From: Apiospora phragmitis
Lineage: Eukaryota; Ascomycota; Sordariomycetes; Amphisphaeriales; Apiosporaceae
DNA length: 64,000 bases
NCBI GenBank assembly: GCA_038363925.1
Contig: JAQQWL010000002.1
Location: 4,402,001 to 4,466,000 of the forward strand
Direction: 5' to 3'
A program made the translations under genes and the position numbers. This document shows positions 1 through 11,081 of this stretch, one piece after another. The notes beneath the pieces were generated by a model. It saw only the letters and a list, made by a program, of their open reading frames with translations, searched no databases and was not told the origin of the DNA. Each line of letters opens with the position of its first letter. Positions within the stretch are counted from its first letter, which is position 1.

Positions 1-4
1 ATAC

Positions 5-1560
5 CTATACATGTCCCAGGGGGCGATTGCCGACGGAGCTCATAGTAGTTATTATCGTCCTCCCCCCCCCCCCAACGTGGCCACCCGGCACCACGAGCCC
101 CCCTTTCGCCGGGCCGTCGTGGTCACGCTCATCGCGGCGATGACCGGTGCCGCTGCTATCTCCTTCGCCTTCGCCGCCACCGATGGACTCGGCCACGAGA
201 TGCTTCCGCGACGTCGCCGTGCTGAGCCGGATCGCGATCGTAGAGGTCCACGGCTGCTTCTTATCCACTCCTCCTCCAGCAGTCGCAGAAGATAGGTCAG
301 CATCGCTGATGCCACCGCCGGGATGGTGCTGGATACCACCGCCCGTCTTGTTCCGATACCGTTCCTCGCTATCGTTGCTGGTGTTGCCGCTGCGGATGCC
401 GATGGGGTCGACGTCGGAATCGTTGCCCTTCGCGCGCGCCAGCAGCCGCTTGGGCGAGAAGAGCGGTTTCAGCGCCGGCACGCTCGCGCAGATGATGCCG
501 GTGTTGATCTCGATCATGGACCAGATGTTGATCTAGGGGCAGGATCCTCTGTTAGTGGGAGAGGGAACGAAAAAGGAAGCCACACACAGCTTGATTGATA
601 TATAGATTGAAAATGGGAAAGAAAGAAAAAAACTCACGAGACTCCCGTCCTGAAAGGGGTCCTCGGCCAGCGTGTACGTGTAAATCGAGTAGAGGCGGAC
701 GCAGGACATGGCCGTGGCGAAGATGCCGGCGCCGAAGACGCCATACAGGACATGGCGGTGGCGGTGGCGGTGGCGGTGGCGGTGGCGGATCTGCAGCGAG
801 CGCAGCGTGCACAGGGGCATGCCGAGGATCCAGAAGTCCATGACGATGTTGAAGGACGACGTGAAGTAGAAGAAGGCCGTCGTGTGGATGCACGAACGGC
901 TCCGCTCCGCGGGCGTCAGGGTCAGGTCCCACTGCCGCGACAGGGGCCGGCATTGGCCGAAGGTCACGGAGAGGCACACGACGAAGAAGAGGCACAGGAG
1001 CGCGTGGGTGGCGTAGCAGGCCACACGGAAGGACCGGATCAAGGCTGTTTGTTGGGCGTGAGGTCAGACGACGGAGTGAGCTTCGCATTGGAGACTTGGT
1101 ATTGCTTACCGATGTTGTAGTACATGGCCACGATAGAACACTTGGTCGCCACGATGATCACGTAGTACATGACCTCGATGGCGTATGTGAGCTTGAGAAG
1201 CGTCTCCATCTGCGCGATCGTGAGGGTAAGGATCGAGCGGCCCAGGCCGCCGTCTCGTGTGAGGACAACGCAGATCAGGTAGCCGATGGTGAAGAGCTAG
1301 CATTTCCATGAGTAAGCGGATGTGTCCCGGGCACCTGTGCTAGTAATGAAACGTACCGTCGAAATGAAGATCAGGATATCGTCGAGTCCGATTTTCCTGA
1401 TTGCTATGGTTCGGACGATGGCTCGAAGAATGACGAGAAAGGCTAGGAGACCGGCCTTCGGTCAGGCATCTCATTCGTCAGGATGACGTGAGAGGGCAGA
1501 AAAGAAGCAAGACTTACTCGATATACCCATGAAGACAGATGAGATAAGTGACCAAGGCAT
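5..1560 (-). CDS. Fungal rhodopsin-domain (SAT4/PTH11-like) integral membrane protein
   Basis: Five exons (1560-1518, 1442-1357, 1296-1110, 1044-638, 532-5) join in frame at GT-AG introns to give 416 residues. Seven hydrophobic segments are visible. Typical family features follow: IGLDD after helix 1, a QCRPLSRQWD motif after helix 4, and a run ending FSPKRLLARA after helix 7, then a polar Gly-rich cytoplasmic tail. The family belongs to the fungal rhodopsin-domain proteins, which include PTH11-like receptors; the ligand is unknown. The start at 1560 was chosen because only this frame completes helix 1 (MPWSLISSVF...) and joins correctly through the first intron. More upstream exons, such as one encoding a CFEM domain, were not seen. 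A (His-Arg) dipeptide run lies in the loop between helices 5 and 6. No frame break is needed. It is a transporter-like or receptor-like membrane protein by family only; the specific role is unknown. Confidence 0.85.
754..788. repeat. (GGTGGC)n hexanucleotide microsatellite in coding sequence
   Basis: About six tandem copies of a GGTGGC unit. On the minus strand they encode alternating His-Arg in the loop between helices 5 and 6 of the rhodopsin-domain protein. The unit length keeps the frame when copy number changes. Confidence 0.9.
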
Positions 1561-4500
1561 TTGCCTGGTCAACCTTGTCTGGCAGCTTCGACAGATCCAT
1601 CGCGTCGTCTCCACGAAGCCATCCTGACGGGAAGGATCCTGATCGCAGTGTTCGCGGCACTGCTGGGAACGAGATCACCCAACCACCAAGCTCTATGCAG
1701 TCGACATCGTCCGCTGGCTTACAACGAGAGCTAGCATGTTTCTGAAGGTAAACAGTGTAAAGCCGTTAGAGGAGACCCCGGGAGGAGGGCGGCTGTCCAT
1801 TATATCGGCCGGCTTTGGTCTTGATGGACGAGAGACGACGATGCTCACGGACATGCAGGCAAGATCGTTGGTGAATACAGGAATCTAATGAACGCTGCAT
1901 CGATCTGGAACCAGGACTCACCCTTCCCCGGGAGGGACGTTCGGGATTTGCTGATGGAGGGCGTTGGTCGAGGGATGGACCCTGTAGAATCGCGATTAGA
2001 CGTTGCATTGCGGATCTCATAGATGGACCCTATCCATATGCAAAGACAATCTCCTCGGCCAGACTCCGCTATCCTCGGGGCTTTATAGAGGAGCAAACCC
2101 CGGCAACCACATTTTCGCAGGAGACAGGCATAAGTAAGGATAACGGAAGAAGCAATGAACTAAACTCAAGACAGCTTTCACTTCGTCGACTATAATTAGT
2201 TGTGGAATCGATTCGGCTTTAAGGAACTGGAACGGCGAGACGAAGAACGTTGGTGTGGCTGAGGTAGGTAGGAGGTAGGAGGTAGGAGGTAGGCATAGGG
2301 ACTCTATCGTCCATCCGCCGAGCGGTATCTTACTGCAACCTGTGAATTGGCTTCGCTAAACCCTATTCGTATGCTCGAGGCCCAGCGAAGTGGTAGTGCC
2401 AAGTTCAAACACACCACCAACATGTTGTTGAGAAACGACGGTGGCTTGACTCGACCGTTACAGAAAGTTCTTCCAAGTTACTACTGAGTGTCCCGGCGTT
2501 CGTAGGTCAAACTGCGTCTAAAACTCTTCTCCGGCGCTTGTGCTGCTGGTGTATGAATGGTCACGAACTCGGACTTACAGCATTTACTGGGCCCTGTGCG
2601 GTGGGACCCCTATTAGTCCACGGTGTCTGTGTGGCTGACCCTCGTCGTCGGCCTGTCTTGTCGCGAAACGCATTCCTACAATGGCAGAAAGTGTACCTAC
2701 TTGAAACACTAGGGTTAAAAGGAGAACTTGTCCCGGCTTCTACAGCACTGCCCGTCTTATTGGTTCTCGCTGTTCGAGGCCCGTTCCGCAGTTTGCCGGA
2801 AACTGGGCCAGGGATTCTGATTGGTCGGCTACCGACTGGTAACTTCAAGGATATGATTGACATGCGTCAAAAAATGATCTTCAGCAGTTCACGCGCCGTG
2901 ATGGAGAATGCCTCATCGTCACGAAAACGTCGAAGAGGATCACTCGAAAAGCTTGAAAGACGAGAGTCAGGTTCCTTCCATACGAGTTTCCGTCATTGCA
3001 GGACGTCAGAGGTAACGTCCCGGCGACTGATGAAGAGAACTGTCGGCGTAGGTTTTTTCCAATCATTACCACGTTGCAATGATACATAAATCCGCCAACC
3101 AGGCCAGGCTTAGCCAATGCGTATGCTCCTGTTCAGGGATCCTGCCTGTATACTAGTGGCTCTGTCTGTCGTCTGACCCACCCCGGAACATGATCCGCGA
3201 TTTTCGCTGAGCAGCGCGACAAGAAATACTCCTTTCGTTCGCGTGTGATGGACCGAGTGACTGCCGGATTACCTGCCCCTGAATGTAGTATTGAGTTCCT
3301 TGGATAGAGAATTCAGAAAGGAGTTATGGAGTTTTTAGATGCTAGCAGCTGGGCAATTAAAACCCATATCAAATTGGCCTATATATGATGTATATATGCC
3401 AGCCAGCCCCCTTATGTGAAACGGGTTTTGCTCGATCTTGGATCTCCAGATCCAGATTACCGATGGTAAGTTGGCAAGACCACCCAGTGGCTTCTGTTGA
3501 CTGGAGTTGGATACTACGTACGCTTTGTTCTCATGCTTACACACGTTCTCCTCCCCGTTTTCCTAGACTGACCGCTGACCGCAGTCTGAGCCCGCCTTGG
3601 ACCGCTCGGGAAAGTAAAAGGGGTCCCCTGGTCCACATCCGATGGGTTGACTGCTCGGCCTTACTCTGTATCTAATCAATCTCCCTGTACAGGCGCACCA
3701 CTCAGCTCTCCTTAGTTGGTGGATCAAGGTTTTGACCTCTTCGATCCTGTTCACATAACTGAAAAACAGCAAAACCTTGTCTCTCTCATCTTTGCTCCAA
3801 CCAGTGGTATTTCTCCGTATTTTTGAGTTTACCAAAGTCCATGCGCGAGTCGAGCCGTCCAATGCCAGCTAGCCGAACCCTCCCTGATCAAGCAGGTAAC
3901 TGGACACGCCATAGTCCCGGTCAAAACACACACAAGCAGCCTCGGCTGCGAGTTTCGGCAGACACGCCTTAGTCTTGGTTCAGCGGGAAGCTCAACGTTG
4001 CGTGGAACATGACCACAGGCCCCACTATCCCAGCTGCCGGTGTGTTTCGGCACGAGGTACCGTAAGTGGATGGGAAGAGTTAGGTATATAGACAAACATG
4101 TTTTTGGATCAATCTACCTATTGAAGCTGGATCTCATGGCGAGTGTCGAGTAATGTACTTTCAAGCTGATACAAGGGACATAAAGTAAGGATTCCTACAA
4201 CAAAAGAATCAGCCAAACTTCAGCTGATAGTTAAGACGGCTATTATCCACCTTACTCAAGTACTCATACCGAAATCAACCTGGCAATGTCCTCACGATAA
4301 CTAAACACCCCATCATGATGAATTTCCATCTTTATGAGTTCTCGATTCCCATCAGTCTGAAACTCCCTAGGTCAAGTATATACCCTTCATGTGCTCACGC
4401 TAATATCGAAGTAGATACCGAAAATGGGTTTAGAGTTCAAGTATAGCCGAGACTATAAACAGACTAAACCTTATTAATAACATATACTCGGTTGCGGTTT

Positions 4501-4910
4501 GTTCATTGTGCATCTTTACCCAGACTATATTTTTGCCTTTGTTCGTTTTCTTCCTGAGTCATGGCAGTATGCCCTGGATGGAAAACATTGTACCTGTACT
4601 CTGCCAATATTTGCCACCAGCATGGCAGCAGCTCCTATCGCCGCAATAACGTTATGATAGAACAAGCAAGCCAAGTTTAATGCTTCACCCAAAGATCCAC
4701 AAGAGTCTAGTTGGCATTCTCCCTCCTTGTTGCGGGATCCTGTCTCGCAACCTCCTCGCCCGTAGCTGTATTTCGGTGCCTGAAAATTGGAACCTCACAA
4801 CATACCCATCGTTTTCTCCCGGCAATCTAGCTGCTTCATGTTAACACATAAGCCGCTTCCTGAGGCCATCATAGGCTTGTAAACGAACCTTTGTCTATCT
4901 GTACACTATC
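1561..4910. other. Gene-poor spacer
   Basis: No supportable gene. The longest open frame (2538-3089, plus) encodes a Cys/Arg-rich string with no recognisable domain. The stretch contains a short GGTAGGA-type tandem repeat at 2261-2294. From about 4100 the sequence becomes moderately AT-rich. The first few hundred bases presumably hold the promoter of the rhodopsin-domain gene. Confidence 0.6.
2261..2294. repeat. Short GGTAGGA tandem repeat
   Basis: Four to five near-perfect copies of a 7-base GGTAGGA unit in non-coding DNA. No function is evident. Confidence 0.8.
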
Positions 4911-6437
4911 TCACAAGAATTCGTGAAGCGCCCAGGGCTCCACCTGGGTGGTGTTCCTCTCGTGACGGTTCAAGGTATACGTGAAGATACAGCCGAGCGC
5001 CAGAATAGCCACCACCCTGGCCTCGATACTGGCTATCTGTTTCGGGTCATCGATGTTGGTGGCGGAGAACACTTCCAGATGGATCTTCTGCAGGCGCTTG
5101 AGGCGACCCTGAGCTCGGGCAAACTGCAAGTCCAGAGGAAACGTGAGCATGAAGGTCTCGAAATGGGTGTCGCAGCCCTGAAGGAACAGGAGCTTGAGCC
5201 TTCGGAGATTGGGAGGAAGCAGGTCCGGGACCCGTACCTCTCCAGCGGTCGCGCCTGGCCTGACGAGCTGCTGGTACTCAATTCCGAGATCCTCAAGGCG
5301 GTGGAGTTGAGAGAGACACCAAAGGCTTACACCTAACCATCGAAAGTCATGCAGTATCCCTGTTATTCTCAGTTGCACTAGCGTTGCCGCGCGTTGAAGT
5401 AAAGCTTGATTCAAATCCCTCTGCGTGCCTGTTGGGACACGGTAGCGAGGTGACCCGGTTACGCAGTCAACCCCGAGGGTCCTCAAAGCGCGTGCCTGCT
5501 CCACGAGATGGGCTATATCCCCCAAAGGAGCAATAATGGCCACATGGACCTCTTCGAGCCTATCGACCCATTTGCAGTTATGTAAGTTATCCGTACCTCT
5601 AGCCCACCTTGTCTTCCACTGGTCTAACCGCCGCAGACTAGGAAGGTGGGCGAGGAAATCTTGACAGACCTGGACGCCTGTCCATGATTCTGTCAAAGTG
5701 GAACGATCCGGCTGCAAAAGAACCGTTGACAAGAGTGGCAGGACAGGGCTCTGGTCACCACTACCTTGACTTAGGAAGTATTGCAGCAGGTCGGAGAAAG
5801 GTCGTATTGGTGAGTCCGCATGCGAGCTGCCTTGTAGCAATAGGGTCTGCAGTTTGGGAGTGAAACATAGTAGAATGGCCAAGAGTTTCTGGGGTGCTTG
5901 CGAGTCATCGTTGAACAGCTGGACAGCATCCACTACCCCAGCGTCAACATGCCTGGCATAGGGCCAGGTCGGCGGTGCCAGCACCTGGTCCGAAGGCTCG
6001 AGAAGCGCGGCTTGGACAAAAGGTCGTTTTACTGCGGGCGGCGAATCTTCAACAACATCGCGCATCGCCCGCCACTCCTGAAGCACGCCGTCACGATGTT
6101 GTTTGTTCCCTTCGAGCTCGATCGGCCACAGATTGAGAGCACAAGCCAAGTGCCGAATGTGCCGCCGCAGCGACGGCGAGGCAACTAGAGAGCGTAGCAA
6201 CTGCACAAGACTCTCAGGACCTTTTGTTCGATCCTTAGGATTGGCATAGAGAATGATAGTTTCGTAGAGCCAAGGCTGGGCTGCCGCGGCAAGCTTGCTG
6301 CTGGTCCGACAGAGGTTGCGAAGACAAGCCCGTCTTGCCAAGAAAGTTGAGTCGGGGGCGTAGTCTCCTACTCTCATAGGCTGCAGTTGGAGAGCGGATG
6401 CAATGTTACTCCAAACCTCAAGCGGGAGCTCCGGCAT
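4911..6437 (-). CDS. F-box-like / leucine-rich-repeat-like protein
   Basis: A single uninterrupted 508-residue frame. The N-terminus (PELPLEVWSNIASAL, then LRNLCRTSSKLAAAAQPWLYE) has the spacing of a degenerate F-box: a Leu-Pro start and a helix-rich segment ending in a P-x-LY element. The rest is a series of irregular Leu-rich segments (for example LQTLLLQGS, LRRLDQW, LEDLGIEY, LRRLKLLFLQ), as in fungal F-box/LRR proteins. Such proteins usually recruit substrates to SCF ubiquitin ligases; the substrate cannot be inferred. The next gene upstream on the same strand is another F-box-like protein but is not an obvious close paralogue. No frame break. The F-box assignment is by pattern, not by a profile search. 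Confidence 0.7.
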   Translation of the reverse strand: MPELPLEVWSNIASALQLQPMRVGDYAPDSTFLARRACLRNLCRTSSKLAAAAQPWLYETIILYANPKDRTKGPESLVQLLRSLVASPSLRRHIRHLACALNLWPIELEGNKQHRDGVLQEWRAMRDVVEDSPPAVKRPFVQAALLEPSDQVLAPPTWPYARHVDAGVVDAVQLFNDDSQAPQKLLAILLCFTPKLQTLLLQGSSHADSPIRPFSDLLQYFLSQGSGDQSPVLPLLSTVLLQPDRSTLTESWTGVQVCQDFLAHLPSLRRLDQWKTRWARGTDNLHNCKWVDRLEEVHVAIIAPLGDIAHLVEQARALRTLGVDCVTGSPRYRVPTGTQRDLNQALLQRAATLVQLRITGILHDFRWLGVSLWCLSQLHRLEDLGIEYQQLVRPGATAGEVRVPDLLPPNLRRLKLLFLQGCDTHFETFMLTFPLDLQFARAQGRLKRLQKIHLEVFSATNIDDPKQIASIEARVVAILALGCIFTYTLNRHERNTTQVEPWALHEFL

Positions 6438-8884
6438 GTTGTGGACAGAGCAGGATGCTTGTAGTATGATGAAGACGATGATGGTGAGGATGAAGATGAT
6501 CGGAGGAGTGGCCCTAACTAGTTGTTACCTGATCTCTTTTCCACACTATTGAAGGTGATGGATGGTAAGCTACTGGTCGCACTGACCTGTATTCCGTTGT
6601 TGAATGATGCCGATTACCTACACATAATGAGGGGCATTCGCCAGGCACCCATCCGGCCACAGGATGACTCATCATTATTTGCTACGTACCATCGATTCCA
6701 ATGGTAAGGGATGATAGGGATGTCGCCGACAGCCCGCCGGCCCGCTGCCATGCAGATTCAACAAAACATCTGCCGTGCGAAAAGGTTCTTTACTACGTGG
6801 ATGTCTTATAGTATCGAATCACTCAATCTGCTTCGTTGTCATCTTTGACTTTTACCGAGTTGAAGAATTTCGAGTGTCGAACCGCTGGTGAACTCAACCA
6901 GGTCATTTGGTATCGGATCTTCCATTAAATGGCAGGTCAGCCAGCCAGCATAATGAACAGACACGCAATGAGCAGAGTAATAATAGTCGTGTTACAAGCC
7001 AAAGAGCAATGCACTTGCTTTACACGCACGATCGTTTCCCAAGCTTAAGAAGGGGTGTTGGTACGCCATATGAATCTTCGAGATTCCTTACAAACCGGGG
7101 ATAATAAAATCTGGTATTTTGTTTCTCGGGTGTCAAGATAAAAAGGCAAATCGGGAGGTATTTGAGTTGTACACAATGGTACGAAGGCTTCCTTACGGGA
7201 GAGTTGCTTGTATTCCGTTTGGTACGTGGTCAGCTGTTCTCCTGAAGTACAGTGTTTTAAACGTTGCTCGACTTTCCCAGGTTTGCGTGGTCATCTTTCT
7301 TTTCTTCGCCAGAGCCTCAAGAGTCTCAAGATGATATATAAAGGTTGCTGGTTATATGTGATCTAGCGATATGGGAGGCAAAAATTTGCAGATTGCAATA
7401 TCCATGAACAAGGTTATACAAAAGATATATCTCATACAATCACACATGATACCTAGAGCTATATATTTCATGACCGGTTGTAAACTTCCAGATACCTTGG
7501 TCTGAGAGACATATTTCTGGGACCGGAAACAAACGACTAAATTCTTGCCCCTTGGCCATCTTTATATGCCCAAACCAAGCCAGAAGAGTTTCCATATAAT
7601 TTCGAGGATGGTATATGGAATGAGCTGATAAATAAGCCTATGCGCAAAAATAATACGGTAGGACCTGATGACTTGGGCTACACACACTCCGAGAAGCAAG
7701 AGATGACGATCTAAGAGCAACCTCTACAAGCCGAGGTGATGGACGGCCTGTGCGTTAGTTCGTAAGTAGATAGATGGAGAGGCGCCAGTCACAGGAAGAC
7801 AGTTATGTGATTACGAAAGAGAGAAAAAAGGCCATGCGTGGTGCCACCAATATTCCCGCATGAAGATTCGATACAGAGTAATACGTTCCCCTGTTCTAGT
7901 CCCCTATGGAAGGTCTCTCTGAGTTCCAGAATAGTCCTCCTTGTGAGATCTTAGTCCACAGGGTTTATAGACGAGGCTGTTCCCACGTTGCAGGTTACAT
8001 TTGAGATGAGCGGCAGCGTAGTTGCGATTGTTTGACCGTCATAGTGAATGAAAAAGGAAGAGGAAGAGACTTGCTTCGTGACACGTGGGCTTCAGCCAGT
8101 ATATTTGTGGCGGCCTACTTGAATACATTTACCAATTCGCAGTCAGACCAACTTTAATTGGAGAAGTAACTGAACAAAATTGCATTTACATAACTCCCGT
8201 CATTGAGCCACAAAAGTTCGCAGGAAGAGTCTTCGGGACTGCGTGTTATCGATCGGGCATAAGGACCGTCATCAACATCCGCTCCAGGGGCTTCTCAAAG
8301 TCATCTTGGACTTGAACTCCTGGAGAATATCTCAGAGCGGAATCAATCGAAGCGTCCACCGATATAATTGACTCGCCACGCCGCCCGGTGATGCCAAGCA
8401 TGGCAGACATCATACCATTTCCACGAAGGCCGACCCCGCTCGTGGAAGGCCGTCAGAACTGGACGTGTTGGCTCTCGTTTTATCGACATTCCGTTAAATC
8501 TCTATCCCAGCAGTCATGGTCCAAGAAAAAAAATCGTGATCCATTGCGTTTGAGCATTCATCGCAATTACATACAGTATCTTTGGGTTCTATTTCATTAC
8601 AAGAATATTTCGTGATGCAAACGGACATATATTGCCGCCGTGCCTTCGTATGTTCATTCCGGGGTATCATTTCATCCCAGCTAGGCTCTTTGCCGGTCTC
8701 CTACAATGCCATCCATACAGTCCTCTGTGAGTTGTGGGCTTGGTGGAGGTTAAGAATCGTAGTAATTACAGAAAAGCAAATCCGACTCCTTGCAACGCCA
8801 AGCAAAAATGAGTAGTCGTACAGCGGAGAGGGTTCGACAGCAACTGCTATGCGCCGCACAGACTCTCGGAAGGGAGGGCACTCA
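6438..8884. other. Spacer between the two F-box-like genes
   Basis: No open frame with recognisable protein content. The stretch is somewhat AT-rich around 7000-7700 and shows no repeats I could identify. The left end should hold the promoter of the 4911-6437 gene. Confidence 0.55.
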
Positions 8885-11081
8885 TCAATTATCGAAATCC
8901 TCGTCTTGGCCGTTCCAGTCAGGGTCTTCCGCCTCCTCCTCCGACTCTGGGCCGCCACGGAAGTCGGTCATGGCAAACTGCTCCTCGACGCCTCTCGAAT
9001 TGTCGAGTTGAATCTCGACAACATCGCACAAACGTTGCACAGGCGAATTCTTGGATGGATCAGTGTAGACTTCTGCGGAAAGCTCGTCATCGCTCTCGCC
9101 ATCTGCATCATAGCTCTCGTTGCCAAGTCGTCGGGCTTCTTTTCTGACCTGCCCTCTTCGACTAACCTCTCGGCCGCTTGTATTTGATGCCTCGTCTTGT
9201 GTCACATCGGGACTGGAGATAATCTCAGCTATGCGAACACTCCGTCGCATGGGCGTCGAGCAAGCTTTGAGGCTTTTGCGGCGTCCAGGCTCCAGTACCG
9301 CCTGCTGTTCCAGTTGGTGGGCCAAGCGAGAAGCATCTGCCACCGAAGTGGGTACAACCAGAGGCCGCTTGAAGATAGCTTGCAATCGTGGGGTCCAGTA
9401 ATTTCGCAGTTTCGTCCGCACGTTGAGATTGCATTTTAGCTTGATATCGATTGCCAATTTGCGAAGATGAGGTAGACGCTGAGCGCTGGTCTCCAAGCTC
9501 TTGCAAAAACTGTGCGCGGCCCGATAAGCCTCGTTGAACTGAAGATGCTGCATATCGATGCACCGTAGCTTGGTAGGCCAGGTCGGGATCTGGTCGGGCT
9601 CGAGGAAAACATCCCAAAAAGGCTGATCATCGTTGTAGAACTCATGGTGGCGAAAGTATTTTGTGTTCACATGAATCTCTTCCAGATCCGGACAAGCTGA
9701 GCCCAGTATGGGCAGGAATTGTAGACTGAGAGACTGGCAATGGTTGAGGACGATACTCTTGAGGGAATGGCCGCGATCCCGCAAGAAATCGGCCATATGC
9801 TCGGCCTCAACATCCCAACAGTTGATGAGCTCAAAATGCTTCAGGGTTCTCGGCAATTGCTCCAGTAGAGCTCCGTTCGCCACGGTCGAAGCTTGCAAGA
9901 CTAACTGTTCCAGTTTGGGCAATAGTGAGATGGTAGAGGCGAATTCCTGGATGACAGGATTGTCCATAGCAGCAATGGCAATCGGATCCTTAATCTTGCT
10001 GGTGACTGACGGGACTTGGAAATTGATGAAGGTGATCTTGCGCAGGGACTGAAAGCTTGGAGCAGAATGTATTGAGCGGATCTCGTCCATGGACCATGCA
10101 GGAGGTATAAGACGAGAGCTCCAGCTCCAACTCTCCAGAGGCAGGTATGTCAGGCCCTCATCCCTTAAATCGGGATTACCCATGGGGGCATCGACTCTAA
10201 ACCGTTGAACAGCTCCGGCGAATATTTCCAACGAACCGATTGGTCTAGTTGACGCCAAGGTTTGGCATCTAGGGCTGTATACAAGTCGATGTGCTTGAGA
10301 CGGGGCAGATACTGAAGTAGCTCCTTAAGATTGAGGTATGTGCCCATGGTCTTCCTGCTTAGCGTTTGTTCGACTTCAATACGCAATGCCTCAACCTTCG
10401 GTCGGTAGTTGAACATGGTTGAGTCTGGAGGTGTCATAAGTGTGTGCAGTAGTTGGTGTGTCGAGAGGGGTGTCAGAGGCGGTGTTTGATACAGAGCGGT
10501 CAGCGCAGGCTCGGCCAAGATCTTTGACGACCGGGCAGATGCTAGGAGCGTGCGCGAAGCTTCGGATTTAATATCTTCGCGGGCTGATAGATCGCGCAGA
10601 GGCGAGGCGATTTCGTCGAAGATGCTGCGCCAAACCAGGTACGGGAGTGCTGCCCAATTGCCAGCTAAGCTGCACATATTCTGTGATCGAATGGCCACAG
10701 TCCTGATTGACCTATGATTTGTGGGTGTTTCTTCTTGACAGGACTGCTTCGCTTGCGTGATCGTTGAGGTGTTCTGGGCGAGCCAGCACTGCGAAGGGTG
10801 CGTTTTGAGCGGCGAACATCTTGACTGCTGCTGGCGGCGACTCTTTTGCGCTTTCGACTGCTGGCCTCGATACTGAGCGTCTGATCTGCAGCCGAACCGG
10901 CGTCAGAGGCGGCACCATCTGAGTCATCATCAGAAGACTCATGGTAGTTGCAAGCGCTGGCACGAGTCTTGCGTGCAGGTATCTTCTGTTTCGCGGTGCG
11001 GGCGGGTAACCGGCGGGTGGGAGTTCGTGGACGTCGGTAGTCGGAGTCGGCGCCGAAATCCTCGTCCGAGCTACTCGCCAT
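8885..11081 (-). CDS. Nuclear F-box/LRR-like protein (one apparent frame error)
   Basis: Two exons (11081-10712 and 10664-8885) are separated by a very short 47-base GT-AG intron that joins HPQII to AGNWAALPYLVWR. Residues 1-120 are polar and basic (RKRKR, RRSKR, RSRKRSSPVKKK), resembling nuclear localisation signals. An F-box-like segment (LPYLVWRSIFDEIA) and Leu-rich segments follow. The C-terminus is acidic (ESEEEAEDPDW). The frame breaks at a run of five G (plus strand 10184-10188). Adding one base joins the two halves (SMPP|MGNPDLRDE), gives about 716 residues and makes the length a multiple of three. The break is therefore most likely an assembly error. The substrate or partner is unknown. 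The paired basic N-terminus and acidic tail suggest a chromatin- or nucleus-associated adaptor, but that is inference. Confidence 0.7.

Noticed and set aside
2538..3089. Plus-strand 183-codon open frame
   Set aside because: Arg/Ser/Leu string with no recognisable domain in a gene-poor region, so it is likely chance.
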